DNA of 64,000 bases from Alnus glutinosa (GCF_958979055.1 NC_084891.1:449001-513000), one strand, 5' to 3'; counted from the stretch's first letter, positions 1-11,259 are shown. The notes: generated by a model not told the origin, from the sequence alone. A program made the numbers and translations.

Positions 1-484
1 ATGTATATTGAGTATTAAAATAAAGCTTGACTCACTATTTGCATGATTTATTAAAAATTTCTCATTTATTTTGAGAATCAATGACAATAAGACATATATG
101 CACATGTATATACAGCAAAATACATTTTATTTTGAAAATCTTTCTTTTGGGCATATTATTTTCATAAAATCCTTAATTAATCAGTTCTACTTACCTTAAT
201 TTCCTGTACCACTACCACGAGGATTTACTACACCTCAGCGTATGCCACTTGTTTCTAAAAATAAAATAATTAATTATCAATACCTAAAATAAAAAATACA
301 TATTATTTAAGTTATAAATTCATAAAAGCCTATTTTTTTTCTTTCACTTTTATCTTTTATCTCTCACATTTTCCAAATTTTGTCTTTTTCTTACATTTGT
401 CCTTTTTCTTTTTTTATTCACGTCTGTACGTGATTTTTTTTTTTTTTTTTTTCCTTTCTTTCTCTTCTTTTTCTTCTTTTCTTT

Positions 485-520
<36 letters not shown>

Positions 521-946
521 CCGAACCAGACTAGCTCCCCCTCTCTTCCCTCTCTCATTTTTTTTTTCGATCTCTTTCTCTTTTCCTTTCTTTCTCTATC
601 TCTTCTTTCTGCTCTCTCACGCCCTAATTAGCAACTCAAGATCAATCTCAACAGAAACTCTACCTTAGTACACCGAAATCAAACCCCAATAAAAAATTCA
701 GACACCCATCTTTTCTCCATAATCAAAGACACTATCAAACTACAATTTAATTCTTTCCAAACCACTAAAATCATCAAATAAATTAAAGACAATAAAATTT
801 TCCCTTTGAAGAAGAAATTTCTACCTCCACTGGTTCTCCTCTCTCTCTATTCCTTCCTTATTTTCTCTTCCCCTCATTAATTTCCTTCTTTTTATCATTT
901 TTCTCTTTCTTTTTCTCCTTCTCTCCTCTCCCACACGTTCTGCCTT

Positions 947-990
<44 letters not shown>

Positions 991-1000
991 TTATTAACAA
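1..1000 (-). mobile_element. Fossil LTR-derived fragment, CT-rich
   Basis: The segment matches the stretch at about 44,570-45,155 closely. Both share the same run of words around 'gactcactattt', the 'acctcagcgtatgcc' region, and a long pyrimidine-rich tract with a (TC)n run near 491-518 and a T homopolymer near 950-987. The related piece at 12,031 starts with TGTAACACCCC next to a methionine-tRNA-type primer site read on the minus strand, so I take this as the remains of an LTR on the minus strand. It is cut by the window edge, looks broken, and has no coding capacity. The family (Ty3 or Ty1) is unresolved. Confidence 0.45.
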
Positions 1001-1589
1001 AAGGAAAAGTCACGAAGGTCTTAGAAACTTTAAGAAATAACTGCGTTCATAGTTTAAAAAAAAAAAAAAAAACTGCGTTCATTTTGTTTTTGTTTTTGTT
1101 TTTTCAAAGTTTTGTAAAATTACTCAAAAGCCCTAAATTACTTTGGCTATTACATTATATATGATGAATCAATGTACATTTTGATTGTTACTGGGTTTAA
1201 TAGTTCTAAAAATGCAAAAATTATATTTAGCACCTAGGTTTTTATCTAATTTGGATTTAGCCTTTGAGTTTTCAATTTCAATAATATTAAGGTCATTAGG
1301 TTTTGTCCAAGTTTGAAATTTGGCTACTTTTTGCACAAATGAAACCAAACCTGCATACCCTCAAATTTTTCTATTCTATCAAGAGAGAGACATGAATCTT
1401 TAAAACTAGAGAAAGTTTTGAGAGAGAATTTTGAGTGTACTAAAACTTGTCTTAAGTGAATGCTCTAAAATGAATGTACGTAGGAATGATGTCACTATAT
1501 AGCAAGGATACGAGTTAACTCTTCCCCTTCCAATGGGCCAAAATTAAATTCATTCATCAAATTATGTTATTAGTTAATTTGAATATTTC

Positions 1590-1860
1590 TAAATAAAACA
1601 AAGGATAACTTATGCGACACGCCATTGCCAAAACCAAATAGACTTGGTGAATGACTTTAATCAAAAGCCATTTCTAATGCTAAATAGACTTGTTGAATGA
1701 CTTTAATCAAAAGCAGCTTCACTCAAAAGCCATTGTACATATAATATTGTTCAATAATAACAAATGGAATTTCAAATTATGATAGTCATTATTATGTAAC
1801 ACCTCCATGTGAGAATTGGGCTGTATGTATATATATATATATATGCATCTAGAGGCTTTC
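1590..1860 (+). promoter_or_regulatory. Orphan EG45 promoter block 1
   Basis: The block carries the words that precede the living genes: 'gacacgccattgcc', 'tgaatgactttaatcaaaag', 'cttcactcaaaagccat', then 'ccatgtgagaattgggct' and a TA-rich run. No EG45 exon follows; a poly(A)-tailed retroposon starts at 1877 instead. This is most likely the promoter of a lost MGTNI-type unit. Part of the block (1637-1735) is duplicated internally. Confidence 0.6.
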
Positions 1861-1876
1861 AATTTTGTTATTAATA

Positions 1877-2883
1877 AAAAAAAAATGAAAAAGAAAAAGG
1901 AGTGAGCCATTCTCTCTAAAGAGAAAACCCTAGCCACCGGGTTTCTCTTTAGATCTTGGTTAAGGGGTGAGGGGGCCTCTTTGCTTTTTCCGTCTTGTTT
2001 ACTTCATTTCTGTTTTTGGTTTTATTTTCGGCCTGGCCCTAAGCCGAGGGGTTGTTGGATTTCTTCTCTCTAGGTGGCTCTCTACAAAACCAAGAGATGA
2101 AGTTGTTTTCCTCTAATTCTTTTGAGGATTTGGAGTTGGTGGTTTTCACTCTACGGTTAATTGAGATGTTCAAAGTTAGGAGCAAAGATCGGTTTTCTGT
2201 TTCTGACGAGGCTCGGACTGGTGTGGGGAGCGTGGAGGACGAATAGGGGTTTTCTCTCTCGGATCTGCACTTTATGTGTTGTTTCAGAGGTCGTCGGCAA
2301 CGTTTGAGAAGAAATGAATGATGATGGGTTGCACAACTTGGGGTATTTCTTTTCCAGGGCGTCGGCAGCGTTTTGATGAAAAAGAAGACCGATGTTTGGG
2401 TGCACAACTTGGGTTACTTCTATTCTAGCACGGGAATAGGCTTATTCTTGAGCAGATTTTGGTGGGGTTTTATTCCAGTACACGGATAAGCTTATTCTAG
2501 AGCAGGTTTTTTTTTTTTTTTTTTAGAAGAAGCCTTATACAGATCTACCGGCGACTCCCTACGCTCTGTGCTGGCCAATGTTATTTAGTTTATGTTTTTG
2601 GCTTCTTTAGATTGGGTTTTGTTGTTTAATCTCTGCAGCCTGCCTTGGTAGACTTTTGATCTAGTTTTTAGATCAAATCTTACTCTCTTATCTTCTCATA
2701 GTGGAACTTATTGTAAAACAGAGGTGTTTTTCTCTATCTTTCTGCTAAGACAGCTGCCCTCTTAGTCAGGAAATAGTTATGTACTTTATTTTTAGGAGTT
2801 TTTGTATTCTTAATTACAGTTTTTGGCCCTTTGAGTCTCAGATTATAATGAAGGTTATTTCCTTGTTAAAAAAAAAAAAAAAA
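1877..2883 (+). mobile_element. Poly(A)-tailed retroposon, copy 1
   Basis: A roughly 1-kb insertion ends in an A-run at 2868-2884 after 'ttatttccttgtta'. It is flanked by decayed target duplications (about 1862-1876, and just after the A-run). The same element at 13699-14683 has a perfect 15-bp duplication, which fixes the boundaries. There is no long conserved reading frame: frames at 2052-2246 and 2039-2407 are not kept in the second copy. It is either the 3' end of an L1-type LINE or a non-coding element moved by LINE machinery. Confidence 0.65.
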
Positions 2884-4430
2884 ATCTATTATTATTACTG
2901 CCTCCAGATAATTATATATGCGTTTCATAATGACCTTGAGGCACTATTGCTACTTTTCTACCATAAACATGCAACAAAAATTGGTATAAATTTTTCTTTT
3001 TCTTTAAACTAAAGGCATCATCCATAATATTATTCACTAGAGCATTAAAGCGTAAACATACTACATGTACATAATTACATCACTAGTACTTAGACTTACA
3101 ATCTTAATCGATCAAATATCATAACTCACCAAATAATTATATCAGTCATATCTACATGTCAGGATATACATCTAGTTAAACCATAACTATACAATCAAAA
3201 TACCTTTAGAAGCTCACTTTTATCGCTTATTTCAATTGCTCGTCATTTACATCAACATTCTCTTTATTTCATAAGAAGAAAATGAGTCATTTCTCCTCTT
3301 AATAGTACTATTAGTGGGAGTAGTATTGTTATCTTTATCTTCAGTTGTCTAGTACGTGTTTAGTCCTTAGTCTAATTAGTTCAAGTCTTCCTTTCTCTAT
3401 GTAGAACAAGTAGTATATAAATATGGAGAAAGTGTAAGGAACGAATTATCAAGAATTAATTATTAAGTATTGTCTTGTGGTTTTTCTTTGGCCGGCCCCA
3501 ATTGGAGGGTTGTTGTGTCTCATACTCAAAAGAAATTCATTATTTCTAATATTTTTAGCATATTTCTGGCTTTTTGTTGCGGGTGTCATCGGTTGGTGGG
3601 TTATATAAGGTGATGTGAGTTGTAATGTTATATTTTTCTTATCAATAAAGTATTTTATTAAAGTTCCAAACAACACAAGTGAGATTCTTTTTTTGTTTTT
3701 TTTTTTTTATATGTGACTCATCTTCCCTTCGGGTGGTGAGAGTCTACCAAACTTTAATAAATGTTGGCCAGTAAAACTCCGTTCAACATAAAATTAATCT
3801 TTTCTTTTGTTCTTCTTTTATCATGCATCAAAGAGGCTACAGTTCTCTTAAGCTGATAGGACGAGATAAATTTAATAATTTAATTAATACTTTAACACTT
3901 CTCTTCACGTGTGAGTTTAAACTATCTTTTAATAGGTGAGACCCAACATATGGAATATTAAATCACCACTTAAGGAGATAGAAATAGTTAAATTTAATCA
4001 TCTAATCAATAATTTAAAATATATAACAAAATATACTCTTTCGTGTGAGCAGCTTTGTGTATTCAACATTTGTAGAGGGAAATGGATGTCTCGTCAAACT
4101 ATAATGACTCCTATTTTTAACCTAATGTATGCTACCTTCCATTGCAAAATACACAACGTGGATGCAACGAAGTTAATTCCAAAATTTGATTTGAAGACAT
4201 ATAATTACACTTTAGTCTCTTTGTTTTTGGTTAGACGCCTAATCACATTCAAACATAAAAAAGTAATGGCTTCTTAACTCTCAACAATTGTGGAAAAACA
4301 TGACCCATGTTAAATTATCATTTTTCTTTTGCGCATATCATGCTACGTTATTATTTTTATTAGTATTTTTTTTATTATTTTTTTCTTTTAAGCATCTTCT
4401 CTTCCCCTTCTAATAGGGCCAAAATTCACT

Positions 4431-4790
4431 CATCAAATAGTTAACTAGTTTAAATATTTTTGAATAAAACAAAGTATATAACATATGTGACACGTCATTG
4501 GCCAAATAGATTTGGTGAATGACTTTAACCAAAAGCTGCTTCACCCGAACGCCATCGTAATGGACGAAATCACAAATTTTGTGTGTTAAAATATTGTTAA
4601 TATAATATTCTTCAATAATAATAAATGAAATTTAAAATTATGACAGCATTTATCTTGAAAACGGTCCAATAATGATGTTTAACTGAGGAAGTATAATATA
4701 AGATGATAGTATTAATTAGATAACTCGGCCCTTCATGTGAGCATAGGGTTGTATATAATATATATACATATGGTGATTAAATTTAAATTT
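4431..4790 (+). promoter_or_regulatory. Orphan EG45 promoter block 2 (MGTNI type)
   Basis: Matches the promoter of pseudogene C (16,090-16,490) and of H (46,080-46,470): 'gacacgtcattggcc', 'gactttaaccaaaag', 'ataactcggcccttcatgtg', 'agggttgtatataata'. Similarity to C stops near 4,790, before the C TATA box and start codon, where a different duplicated fragment begins. The gene it drove is gone. Confidence 0.65.
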
Positions 4791-4800
4791 GAATTTATAT

Positions 4801-5033
4801 TCGTAGTTAATAAAAAGAAGTTAAGGGGCTGGTTTTTCCCTCGATTGATTACTGAAGATGCTCTTGTTTCTAGTTACCATGGGATTAATTGCATTGAAGA
4901 GAATTTAGTATGTGAAGGATTGGTTTTTAAGCACTTAGAAGAGATGTCGGGGCTGGGGCATGGTTCGGTGGTTCCTGTAGTTGCTCTGACTGACAAGTTT
5001 GTTGAGGGGCAAAAAATTATGCTTGCCTTTTGA
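4801..5033 (+). pseudogene. Duplicated unidentified ORF fragment
   Basis: An open frame here encodes a peptide containing FFPRLITEDALVSSYHG and ending EGQKIMLAF. The same peptide with a few changes sits at 18541-18753, also just upstream of an EG45 gene (D). The word RLITEDALV resembles the RLITDNALV stretch of plant LINE reverse transcriptases. The rest of the peptide does not look like one to me, so I leave it unidentified. It has no start context or splice signals of its own and was probably carried along in the array duplication. Confidence 0.3.
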
Positions 5034-5282
5034 GTTTGACGACTGTAATTTTTTCGAAAGTTCACATGGCATTTATAAGGGCGTGGTTCATATATCCAAC
5101 AGTCGGTTTCATTTTTTTTGGGGGGGTGGGCAAACCAATTAGGACAACCAGAGAATTCTATCTGTTGTCAATAAAATTTGTTCATGCAAGTTAAGATGGT
5201 CATTTGCCCTCTCTCAAACCCCTTGCTCCGCCGTTGTATATTGGCTATGTTGTAGGTAGCCCATGCACACCGAAGGGACATG

Positions 5283-5560
5283 GTCAATGACGACTTTAAA
5301 AAGAAATTGCTTCACCGAGAAGCCATGCACTGATTTTGAGTTTTGTTATGTTATTTATATAATAATATTCTTCAATAACAATAACCCCATTCTTATACCA
5401 AAGGGTTCTGATTGAGGAAGTATAGCATAACATGATGATTTTGGATAACCCTTGGTATAAGAATAGGGCTATAAACCAACAATTGGATGAAGGTCTATAT
5501 ATTATATATGTTCATTCCATGTTAATATATATGTCTCTATAAAATAGAGTAAACCTTTCG
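5283..5560 (+). promoter_or_regulatory. Promoter of gene A: inverted repeat and TATA box
   Basis: A clear TATA box, 'ctataaaata', lies at 5537-5546, 97 bases before the start codon. Upstream is an inverted repeat: CCCCATTCTTATACCAAAGG (5385-5404) and its near complement CCCTTGGTATAAGAATAGGG (5449-5468), with about 44 bases between. Both features recur before genes B, D, E and F. Further upstream is the shared block 'gacatggtcaatgac' ... 'gcttcaccgagaagcc'. No factor can be named from sequence. Confidence 0.7.
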
Positions 5561-5633
5561 CTTTGCACCACAAAGGAGTTTCATTATAGCTAGCTATATA
5601 TATTTATCCTTAAGCATTTCTAAGGGAAAAAGA

Positions 5634-6814
5634 ATGGGAATAAATGCTCAAGTTCTGCTTACCTTTGGCACCATCATATGTTTTGCTTCAACCTCATATA
5701 CTTACCAAGGGACTGCCAGCTTCTACAAGCCTCCTTACGTTCGTGAGTACATATAACTATGAATTGTGTATTAACATATATATTTTTTACTACACGGTTA
5801 AATAGTTGTAAAAAGATTTGTATATATATATAACTTTCTGGAAAATGCAGGTATACGTTTTTTCACTCAAAAAGTGAGAACAATTTCAGTTTGTAAAAGT
5901 CAAAATGTTTAGCTTTGTCTAAAATGTTGCTTTACTTCATCATTTTTTTTCAAAAGAAAGGAGAATTATAAGAGAAGGAGCTAGGAACAATAATTGTGGG
6001 GGAGCTTCTTTATATGTATATATGTGTCATAAACTCCCCCTCCCCCTCAGCGCATGCAGTTTATCAAATTATTTCATATATATATATATTCACGATGATC
6101 CAAGATCAATATCAAATGAGACTTGATAAAGGAAGGGTGCTTAATTAAGCTTGAAGGCATATGGAAAAAGTTTTTTCTTTGGCCAAGACCTTGTTAAATT
6201 ACATACCAATTGTCTCGAAAGCTTAAATTTATAGAAAATCGTAGTGACTTTAATTATTCAATTCATTTAATACTCTAACGTACCCTCGATCTCCTCGTGT
6301 GGGGATGTTGAAATGGGACTAACACGTTTGTTCAAATACCATATTAAATCACCATTCATTCTAAAAGTTTTAGTTGATAAAAAAATAGTAGTAAATTTAA
6401 CCATTTACTTTAATCATCTAATATAACCTAAAGTATGTGTCTTAACCAGCTACTAGTTAAAACTGAGTCCTAATTATACAAAAACTAAAACCTGGAAGTA
6501 ATTTCATTCTCTTTAATTTGCCAGCCTCTGCATGTAATGGATATAGAGATGATGGCATTTTTATAGCCGGAGCAAGTGATGCGCTATGGAAAAATGGGGC
6601 AGCATGTGGGAAAGATTACTTGGTGCACTGTACTGGTGCTACAAACCAAGCACCACAACCTTGTAAATCCAAAGCTGTTAGGGTCAGAATTGTCGATTAT
6701 TGTCCAAAAGGATGCTCCGGAACCATTAATCTTTCAGAAGATGCTTTCTCTATGATTGCTAATCTCAGTGCTGGAGTAATTAAGGTTGACTATGCAGAGT
6801 ACTACAGAAAGTAA
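5634..6814 (+). CDS. EG45-like domain protein, gene A (secreted, double-psi beta-barrel)
   Basis: Exon 1 is 5634-5742 and exon 2 is 6525-6814; the intron starts gtgagt and ends ttgccag. The product is 132 residues. Residues 1 to about 24 are a signal peptide (MGINAQVLLTFGTIICFAST). The mature part starts YQGTASFYKPPYVPSACNG and has six cysteines (C40, C64, C72, C83, C96, C100) and the IVDYCPKGC motif of the RlpA-like double-psi beta-barrel. This is the EG45 / plant natriuretic peptide-like / citrus blight-associated p12 group. It lacks the second expansin domain. Known relatives are apoplastic and affect ion and water balance or stress response; a role here is inference. N105 and N116 sit in N-x-S sites. 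Exon 2 ends AAA-gtaagt: reading through gives stop TAA at 6812-6814, while splicing to 6928 would swap the end to K-W-P-stop. Exon 2 matches gene E, whereas the flanks match gene D. Confidence 0.9.
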
Positions 6815-7440
6815 GTAATGCTAAAATTAAAGCTCAAAATTAACATCCTCATACATAACGTGCATAGAAGATATATATATTGTAGACATGCAACTTTATT
6901 CACTGTCTAGTTATATATGTTATACAGGTGGCCGTAAGAATTAAGAAGGACTATTAATGGCAAATTATGATTATACTGAAATCACGATGGCGATCATTTT
7001 CTTGCCTTTGATGATACCGAATATAGCGTGCAGATGGCCAAGAAGCTTGGCTAATTCTCAGCATTTTTATCTTTCTTTTCTGTGTTCTGCTGGTTGGAAT
7101 ATTGGACTTCCTATGTATGTTAGGCGCTCTTTTGCTTTTAAAGGATTTGTAAATAATGAATGCTAGAAACTATATATATATTTTTATCCTACAATGTGAT
7201 TTAGTGGTCCTAACTAACCTTTAAATATTTATCTTTTAACAACGACAGATGATTAAAAGATTGATTGAGTCTACCACATTACCATTGTAGTATAATTAAT
7301 TATGAGATAATATATATATATATATATGGCTTCTAGTATTACTTATTTACAATATTAAACCTTATGTACTGTTTATTTATATTTATTGCATGTAATGATA
7401 TATATTTTATCCTACTAAGAAAAAGAAAAAGAAAAAAATC
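6815..7440 (+). other. 3' region of gene A with candidate third micro-exon
   Basis: The donor GTAAGT at 6811-6816 and an acceptor 'tatacag' ending at 6927 frame a possible intron. The next codons (6929-6937) would be TGG CCG TAA. The same pair of sites is kept in D, E and, at least as the acceptor, in B and F. This region is almost identical to 20,450-21,080 downstream of D. A 69-codon frame at 6957-7166 is shared only with D and is absent from B, E and F, so I read it as untranslated sequence. Confidence 0.5.
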
Positions 7441-7802
7441 CTTTTGAATATATAGCTCCTGTGACACGTAATAGCCCATGCCATACGAGAAATATTGCTA
7501 CATTTTCTAATTTTTTTTTTCCCTCCAAAATTTGGTTCTCAAATGATGTGTCACAATTATATTCCATATGATTTCTTATTTTGAAAAATGTGACACCATC
7601 TCACAAGATTGTGACACATCAATTGAAGAATAAATTTTAAAAGAAAAATTTGAAACTCTAGCATTAATTTTTCTGCCAAATAGGCATATATAGCAAATGA
7701 TTTTAATGAAAAGCCGTTTCACCCAAACGACATGGTACTGTAACGTAGTCACTAATTTGGAGTCTTAATATTTCCAATAGTATTAAACAAAATTTCCAAC
7801 CC

Positions 7803-7861
<59 letters not shown>

Positions 7862-8060
7862 CTTTTGAGTAAATTTGAAAGTGATCAATGCATGGGTTGG
7901 CATCGAAATGCTACGTATGTCTCATTCAATATTAAGAATAAGGTTATTAAGTTTTGCCCATGTTTAAAATTTATCCCTAGATCACTTTATCATCAAAAGT
8001 TAAATATTATATATATGAGTAAATTTGAAAGTGATGGGTGGGAAAATGCTTCTTAACTTT
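7441..8060 (+). promoter_or_regulatory. Orphan EG45 promoter block 3
   Basis: Matches the promoter of stub G (42,850-43,450): 'gacacgtaatagcccatgcc', 'gattttaatgaaaagccg', 'tttcacccaaacgacatg', 'gtcactaatttggagtctta', then a (TA)n run (7808-7856) and 'gagtaaatttgaaagtgat'. Similarity fades after 8,060, before any TATA box or coding exon. It is a dead MGTNI-type unit; its duplicate is at 27,950-28,530. Confidence 0.6.
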
Positions 8061-9120
8061 TAAGGTTATAAGAAAGAGATATGATTTCCTGTCAACTACA
8101 AATACAACTTTTCACCAACTAGTCAACGTGACAGGGAATCATATATGAGTTTCAACTTTTAAGTTATTTATTTTTTTATAAAGATATGATTTCCTGCTAC
8201 GGAGGTTAGTTGATGAAAAGTTGTGTTTTTAATTTGCAGGAAATCATATCTTTATAGGAAATTGACTTAAACGTTTATATATTATGAATCAATGTGTATT
8301 TTGATTGTTAGTGGGTTTAATAGTTCTAAAAAGACAAAAACTATATTTGGCACCTAAGCTTTTATTTGATTTGAATTTAGTTTTTGAGTTTTTAATTTCA
8401 AGAATAATAAGATCATTAGGTTTTGCCCAATTCTAAAATTGGTCCCTTGGTCACTTTACCATCAAAGTTTATGAGTTATCATATGCATGCCATGGGATGT
8501 CTCATTTAACACGTCAACATCCATATATATCAATACCACGTCGGCAAGTGTCATGTCATCCAGGGGTTAATTAAGCTGGTTTAATTTGTTTTTGTATTAT
8601 TTTGAGTTGTATGGATCGAGTGGGTGTGTTGTGCAGCTTCTACTTTGCAAGCTGCTGGTTTGTAGCTGTTGTTGGAGTGGCTATGGTGGAGCGTTTATAA
8701 AATGTTTTCTCTTTACTAAAGTCTGATTCTTCGCCGGGGGGGGGGGGGGAGGGGGCGCAAAAAAAAAAAAGTCTTGGATCTGGATGCATGCAAGCTAATT
8801 GGCCCATGTCATTGATGTCAATATAAAGGATTCAAGCTCGATAAAAGAAAATGTGGTCCAAGAGTTTAACACTTTTTTTTTTTGGAGCATAGGATCATTA
8901 TCAAAAAAATATATATTCTTTTTTTTATTAAAAAAAAAAAAAAACCTATAGCTTTTCTTGGGTTCTACTTTAGGTGAGAGAAAAGTAACAATTAGAAAAA
9001 GAGACTTGATATGAAAGGGTTGAGCTTCGAAGGGTACGGTCCAGCTTATCTCCGGTACCCTCATCTATCTCTCTCTCTCTCTCTAAACACCCAAACTAGT
9101 CATTAACGGAAAAATTATTC
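8061..9120. other. Intergenic block shared with 28,531-29,560
   Basis: No gene is seen. The block is near-identical to the one downstream of gene D, and part of it (about 8,500-8,860) recurs at 38,190-38,540. It holds an inverted pair of short words around 'agatatgatttcctg' (8,077 and 8,182, complement near 8,238), a G-run at 8737-8749, A/T homopolymers near 8,930, and a (TC)n run near 9,069. The words 'gcacctaagctttta' and 'tttgaatttag' recur at 1,231 and 13,057, suggesting an old dispersed repeat. Confidence 0.5.
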
Positions 9121-9660
9121 TCGAGAATACGCGACATGAGGTACATCTAGATTGAGTTTCAAGAATGTAGGCATCCCAAGATCGAGAGTCGATTCATCCG
9201 GCCAAGGTTCGAGACAAGCAAGTTTCGGGAATTCAAATATCAGCCGCACCCCAAGAAATTCGAATTAGAAGTCACAATTCAGGTACAATTAGGACTCTTC
9301 GAAGTATCTGGTCAACAGTCCTACTCCAAGTTGAGTTGATCATCAAGCTTGGATTGTATTTTATTTTTTTCTTATTTACAATTAAGATTTTGTTTCATTT
9401 CCTTACTAGCTAGCTAGGACTATATTTACTTTATTTATTTCATTTTTTTACTAGGATTATGTTTACTTTCATGGTTAAGAATATGTTTTATTTCTCTACA
9501 AATTAATATTTGATTTCTTTATTGGGATTATGTTCACTTTCACTGCTAAGAATATATTTACTTTCTCTACAAATATTTTTCTACTATTTATAGGTGAGTT
9601 TTTTTGCAATGTAATAAAAAAAACCCATTGAATTATTTATCAAAATAGAGAATTCTCTCA
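9121..9660 (+). mobile_element. Fossil LTR fragments
   Basis: 9,121-9,330 is the same stretch as 29,581-29,800 ('gacatgaggtacatctag', 'gattcatccggccaagg'), which there runs on into a typical LTR R-U5 region. From 9,330 a different AT-rich piece follows. It ends in 'tatttataggtgag' and 'gaattatttatcaaaat', which looks like the tail of another LTR. Both pieces are broken and non-coding; no family is assigned. Confidence 0.4.
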
Positions 9661-9682
9661 AAAACTTTGTGAAGTTTATTGT

Positions 9683-10020
9683 CCCATGCGCGCCCAAGGG
9701 ACATGGTCAATGATTTTAAAAAGAAATTGCTTCACCGAGAAGCCTAGCTTGCACTGATTTTGAGTTTTGTTATGTTATTTATATAATATTAATTCTTCAA
9801 TAACAATAACCCCATTCTTATCCCTTCAATAAAATAAAATAAATAAATAAATAACCCCATTCTTATACCAGAGGTTTCTGATTGAGGAAGTATGGCATAG
9901 CATGATGGTTTTGGATAACCCTTGGTATAAGAATAGGGCTATAAACAAATAATTGGATGAAGAAGTCTATATATTATATATGGTCATTACATGTTAATAT
10001 GTCTCTATAAAATGGCCGGA
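9683..10020 (+). promoter_or_regulatory. Promoter of gene B: inverted repeat and TATA box
   Basis: The TATA box is 'ctataaaatg' at 10005-10014. The inverted repeat arms are at 9855-9875 and 9919-9938. A partial extra copy of the left arm ('ccccattcttatccc') lies just upstream at about 9810, separated by an (AAAT)n run, so this promoter has a local duplication that A, D, E and F lack. Confidence 0.65.
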
Positions 10021-10114
10021 GTAAACCATTTGCTTTGCACCACAAAGGAGTTTCATTATAGCTAGCTATATATATATATATTTATCCTAAAGCAATATTT
10101 CGAAGGGAAAAAGA

Positions 10115-11087
10115 ATGGGAATATTAAATGCTCAAGTTCTGCTTACCTTTGGCACCATCATATGTTTTGCTTCAACTTCATATACTTACCAAGGGACTGC
10201 CAGCTTCTACAAGGCTCCTTACGTTCGTGAGTACATATAACTATGAATTGTGTATTAATATATATATTTTTTATTACAGGGTTAAATAGTTGTAAAAAGA
10301 TCTGTATATAACTTTCTGAAAAATTCAGGTATACGTTTTTTTCACACAAAAAGTGAGAACAAATTCAGTTTGTAAAAGTCAAAATGTTGATCCAGGATCA
10401 ATATCAAATGAGACTTGATATAGGAAGGGTTAAGCTTTTGAAGGCATATTTTGATATAGTTTTTTCTTTGCTAAGACCTTGTTAAATTATAAACTAATTG
10501 TCCCGAAAGCTTAAGTTTATAGAAAATTGTGACTTTAATCATTCATTTAATATTCTAATGTACACTTGATCTCCTAATGTGTGGGGATGTTGAAATGGGA
10601 CTAAGACCTTTGTTCAAACACCACGATAAATGATGACTATTTATTTTAAAAGTTTTAGTTGATAAAAAAAATAGCAGTAAATTTAACCATTTAGTTTATT
10701 CATCTAATATAACCTAAAATTTGTGTCTTACCCAGCTACTAGTCAAAACTGAGTCCTAATTATACAAAAACTAAAACCCCAAAGTAATTTCAATCTCTTT
10801 TGCCAGCCTCTGCATGTAATGGATATAGGGATGATGGTATTTTTATAGCTGGAGCAAGTGATGCTGTATGGAAAGATGGAGCAGCATGTGGGAAAGTTTA
10901 CGTGGTGTACTGTACTGGTGCCACAAACCAAGCACCACAACCTTGTACGGATAACCTTGTTGCGGTCAGAATTGTTGATTACTGTCCACAGGGATGCCGC
11001 GGAACCATTAATCTTTCAGAAGATGCTTTCTCTGTGATTGCTAATCTCAGTGCTGGAGTAATTAAGGTTGAGTACTATGAAGACTAA
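10115..11087 (+). CDS. EG45-like domain protein, gene B
   Basis: Exon 1 is 10115-10226 (donor gtgagt) and exon 2 is 10807-11087 (acceptor ttgccag), giving 130 residues. The start reads MGILNAQVLLTF, one residue longer than A, D, E and F. The six cysteines, the CPQGC motif and the two N-x-S sites of the family are kept. The C-terminus differs: KVEYYED then stop at 11085-11087, ahead of the position where the other copies have the AAA-gtaagt donor, so a third exon would not alter this protein. Codon choice and length look normal, and nothing suggests loss of function. A LINE-type 3' end is inserted 170 bases downstream. Secreted, apoplastic role by family. Confidence 0.88.
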
Positions 11088-11144
11088 TACACAAAGTAAG
11101 TTATGCTAAAATTGATGCTCAAAATTAACATCCTCATACATAAC

Positions 11145-11195
<51 letters not shown>

Positions 11196-11259
11196 AGACA
11201 TGCAACGTTATTCACTGTCTAGTTATATATGTTATGCAGGTGGAAGAATTAAGAAGGTC

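Larger units (their letters stand above)
1010..4740. repeat. Segmental duplication, copy 1 (pairs with 12885-16490)
   Basis: The order of words is the same in both copies: a block near 'ttagaaactttaagaaataa', an EG45 promoter block, a 1-kb retroposon, a conserved stretch with 'agcgtaaacat', and a second promoter block. Copy 2 has gained a 639-bp Mutator-like MITE that copy 1 lacks. Copy 1 keeps about 640 bases (near 3,420-4,060) that copy 2 has lost. Positions 2,900-4,430 contain no gene I can support; the short frames there are not conserved between the copies. Parts of the 3,690-4,740 stretch recur upstream of gene E and of pseudogene H. Confidence 0.8.

Noticed and set aside
2039-2407. Minus-strand frames inside the 1-kb retroposon, also near 14,017-14,211
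   Set aside because: The two retroposon copies do not keep the same frame length or residues, so no coding constraint is visible.
6957-7166. 69-codon frame shared by the 3' regions of genes A and D
   Set aside because: It is present only because A and D flanks are near-identical duplicates; B, E and F do not keep it.
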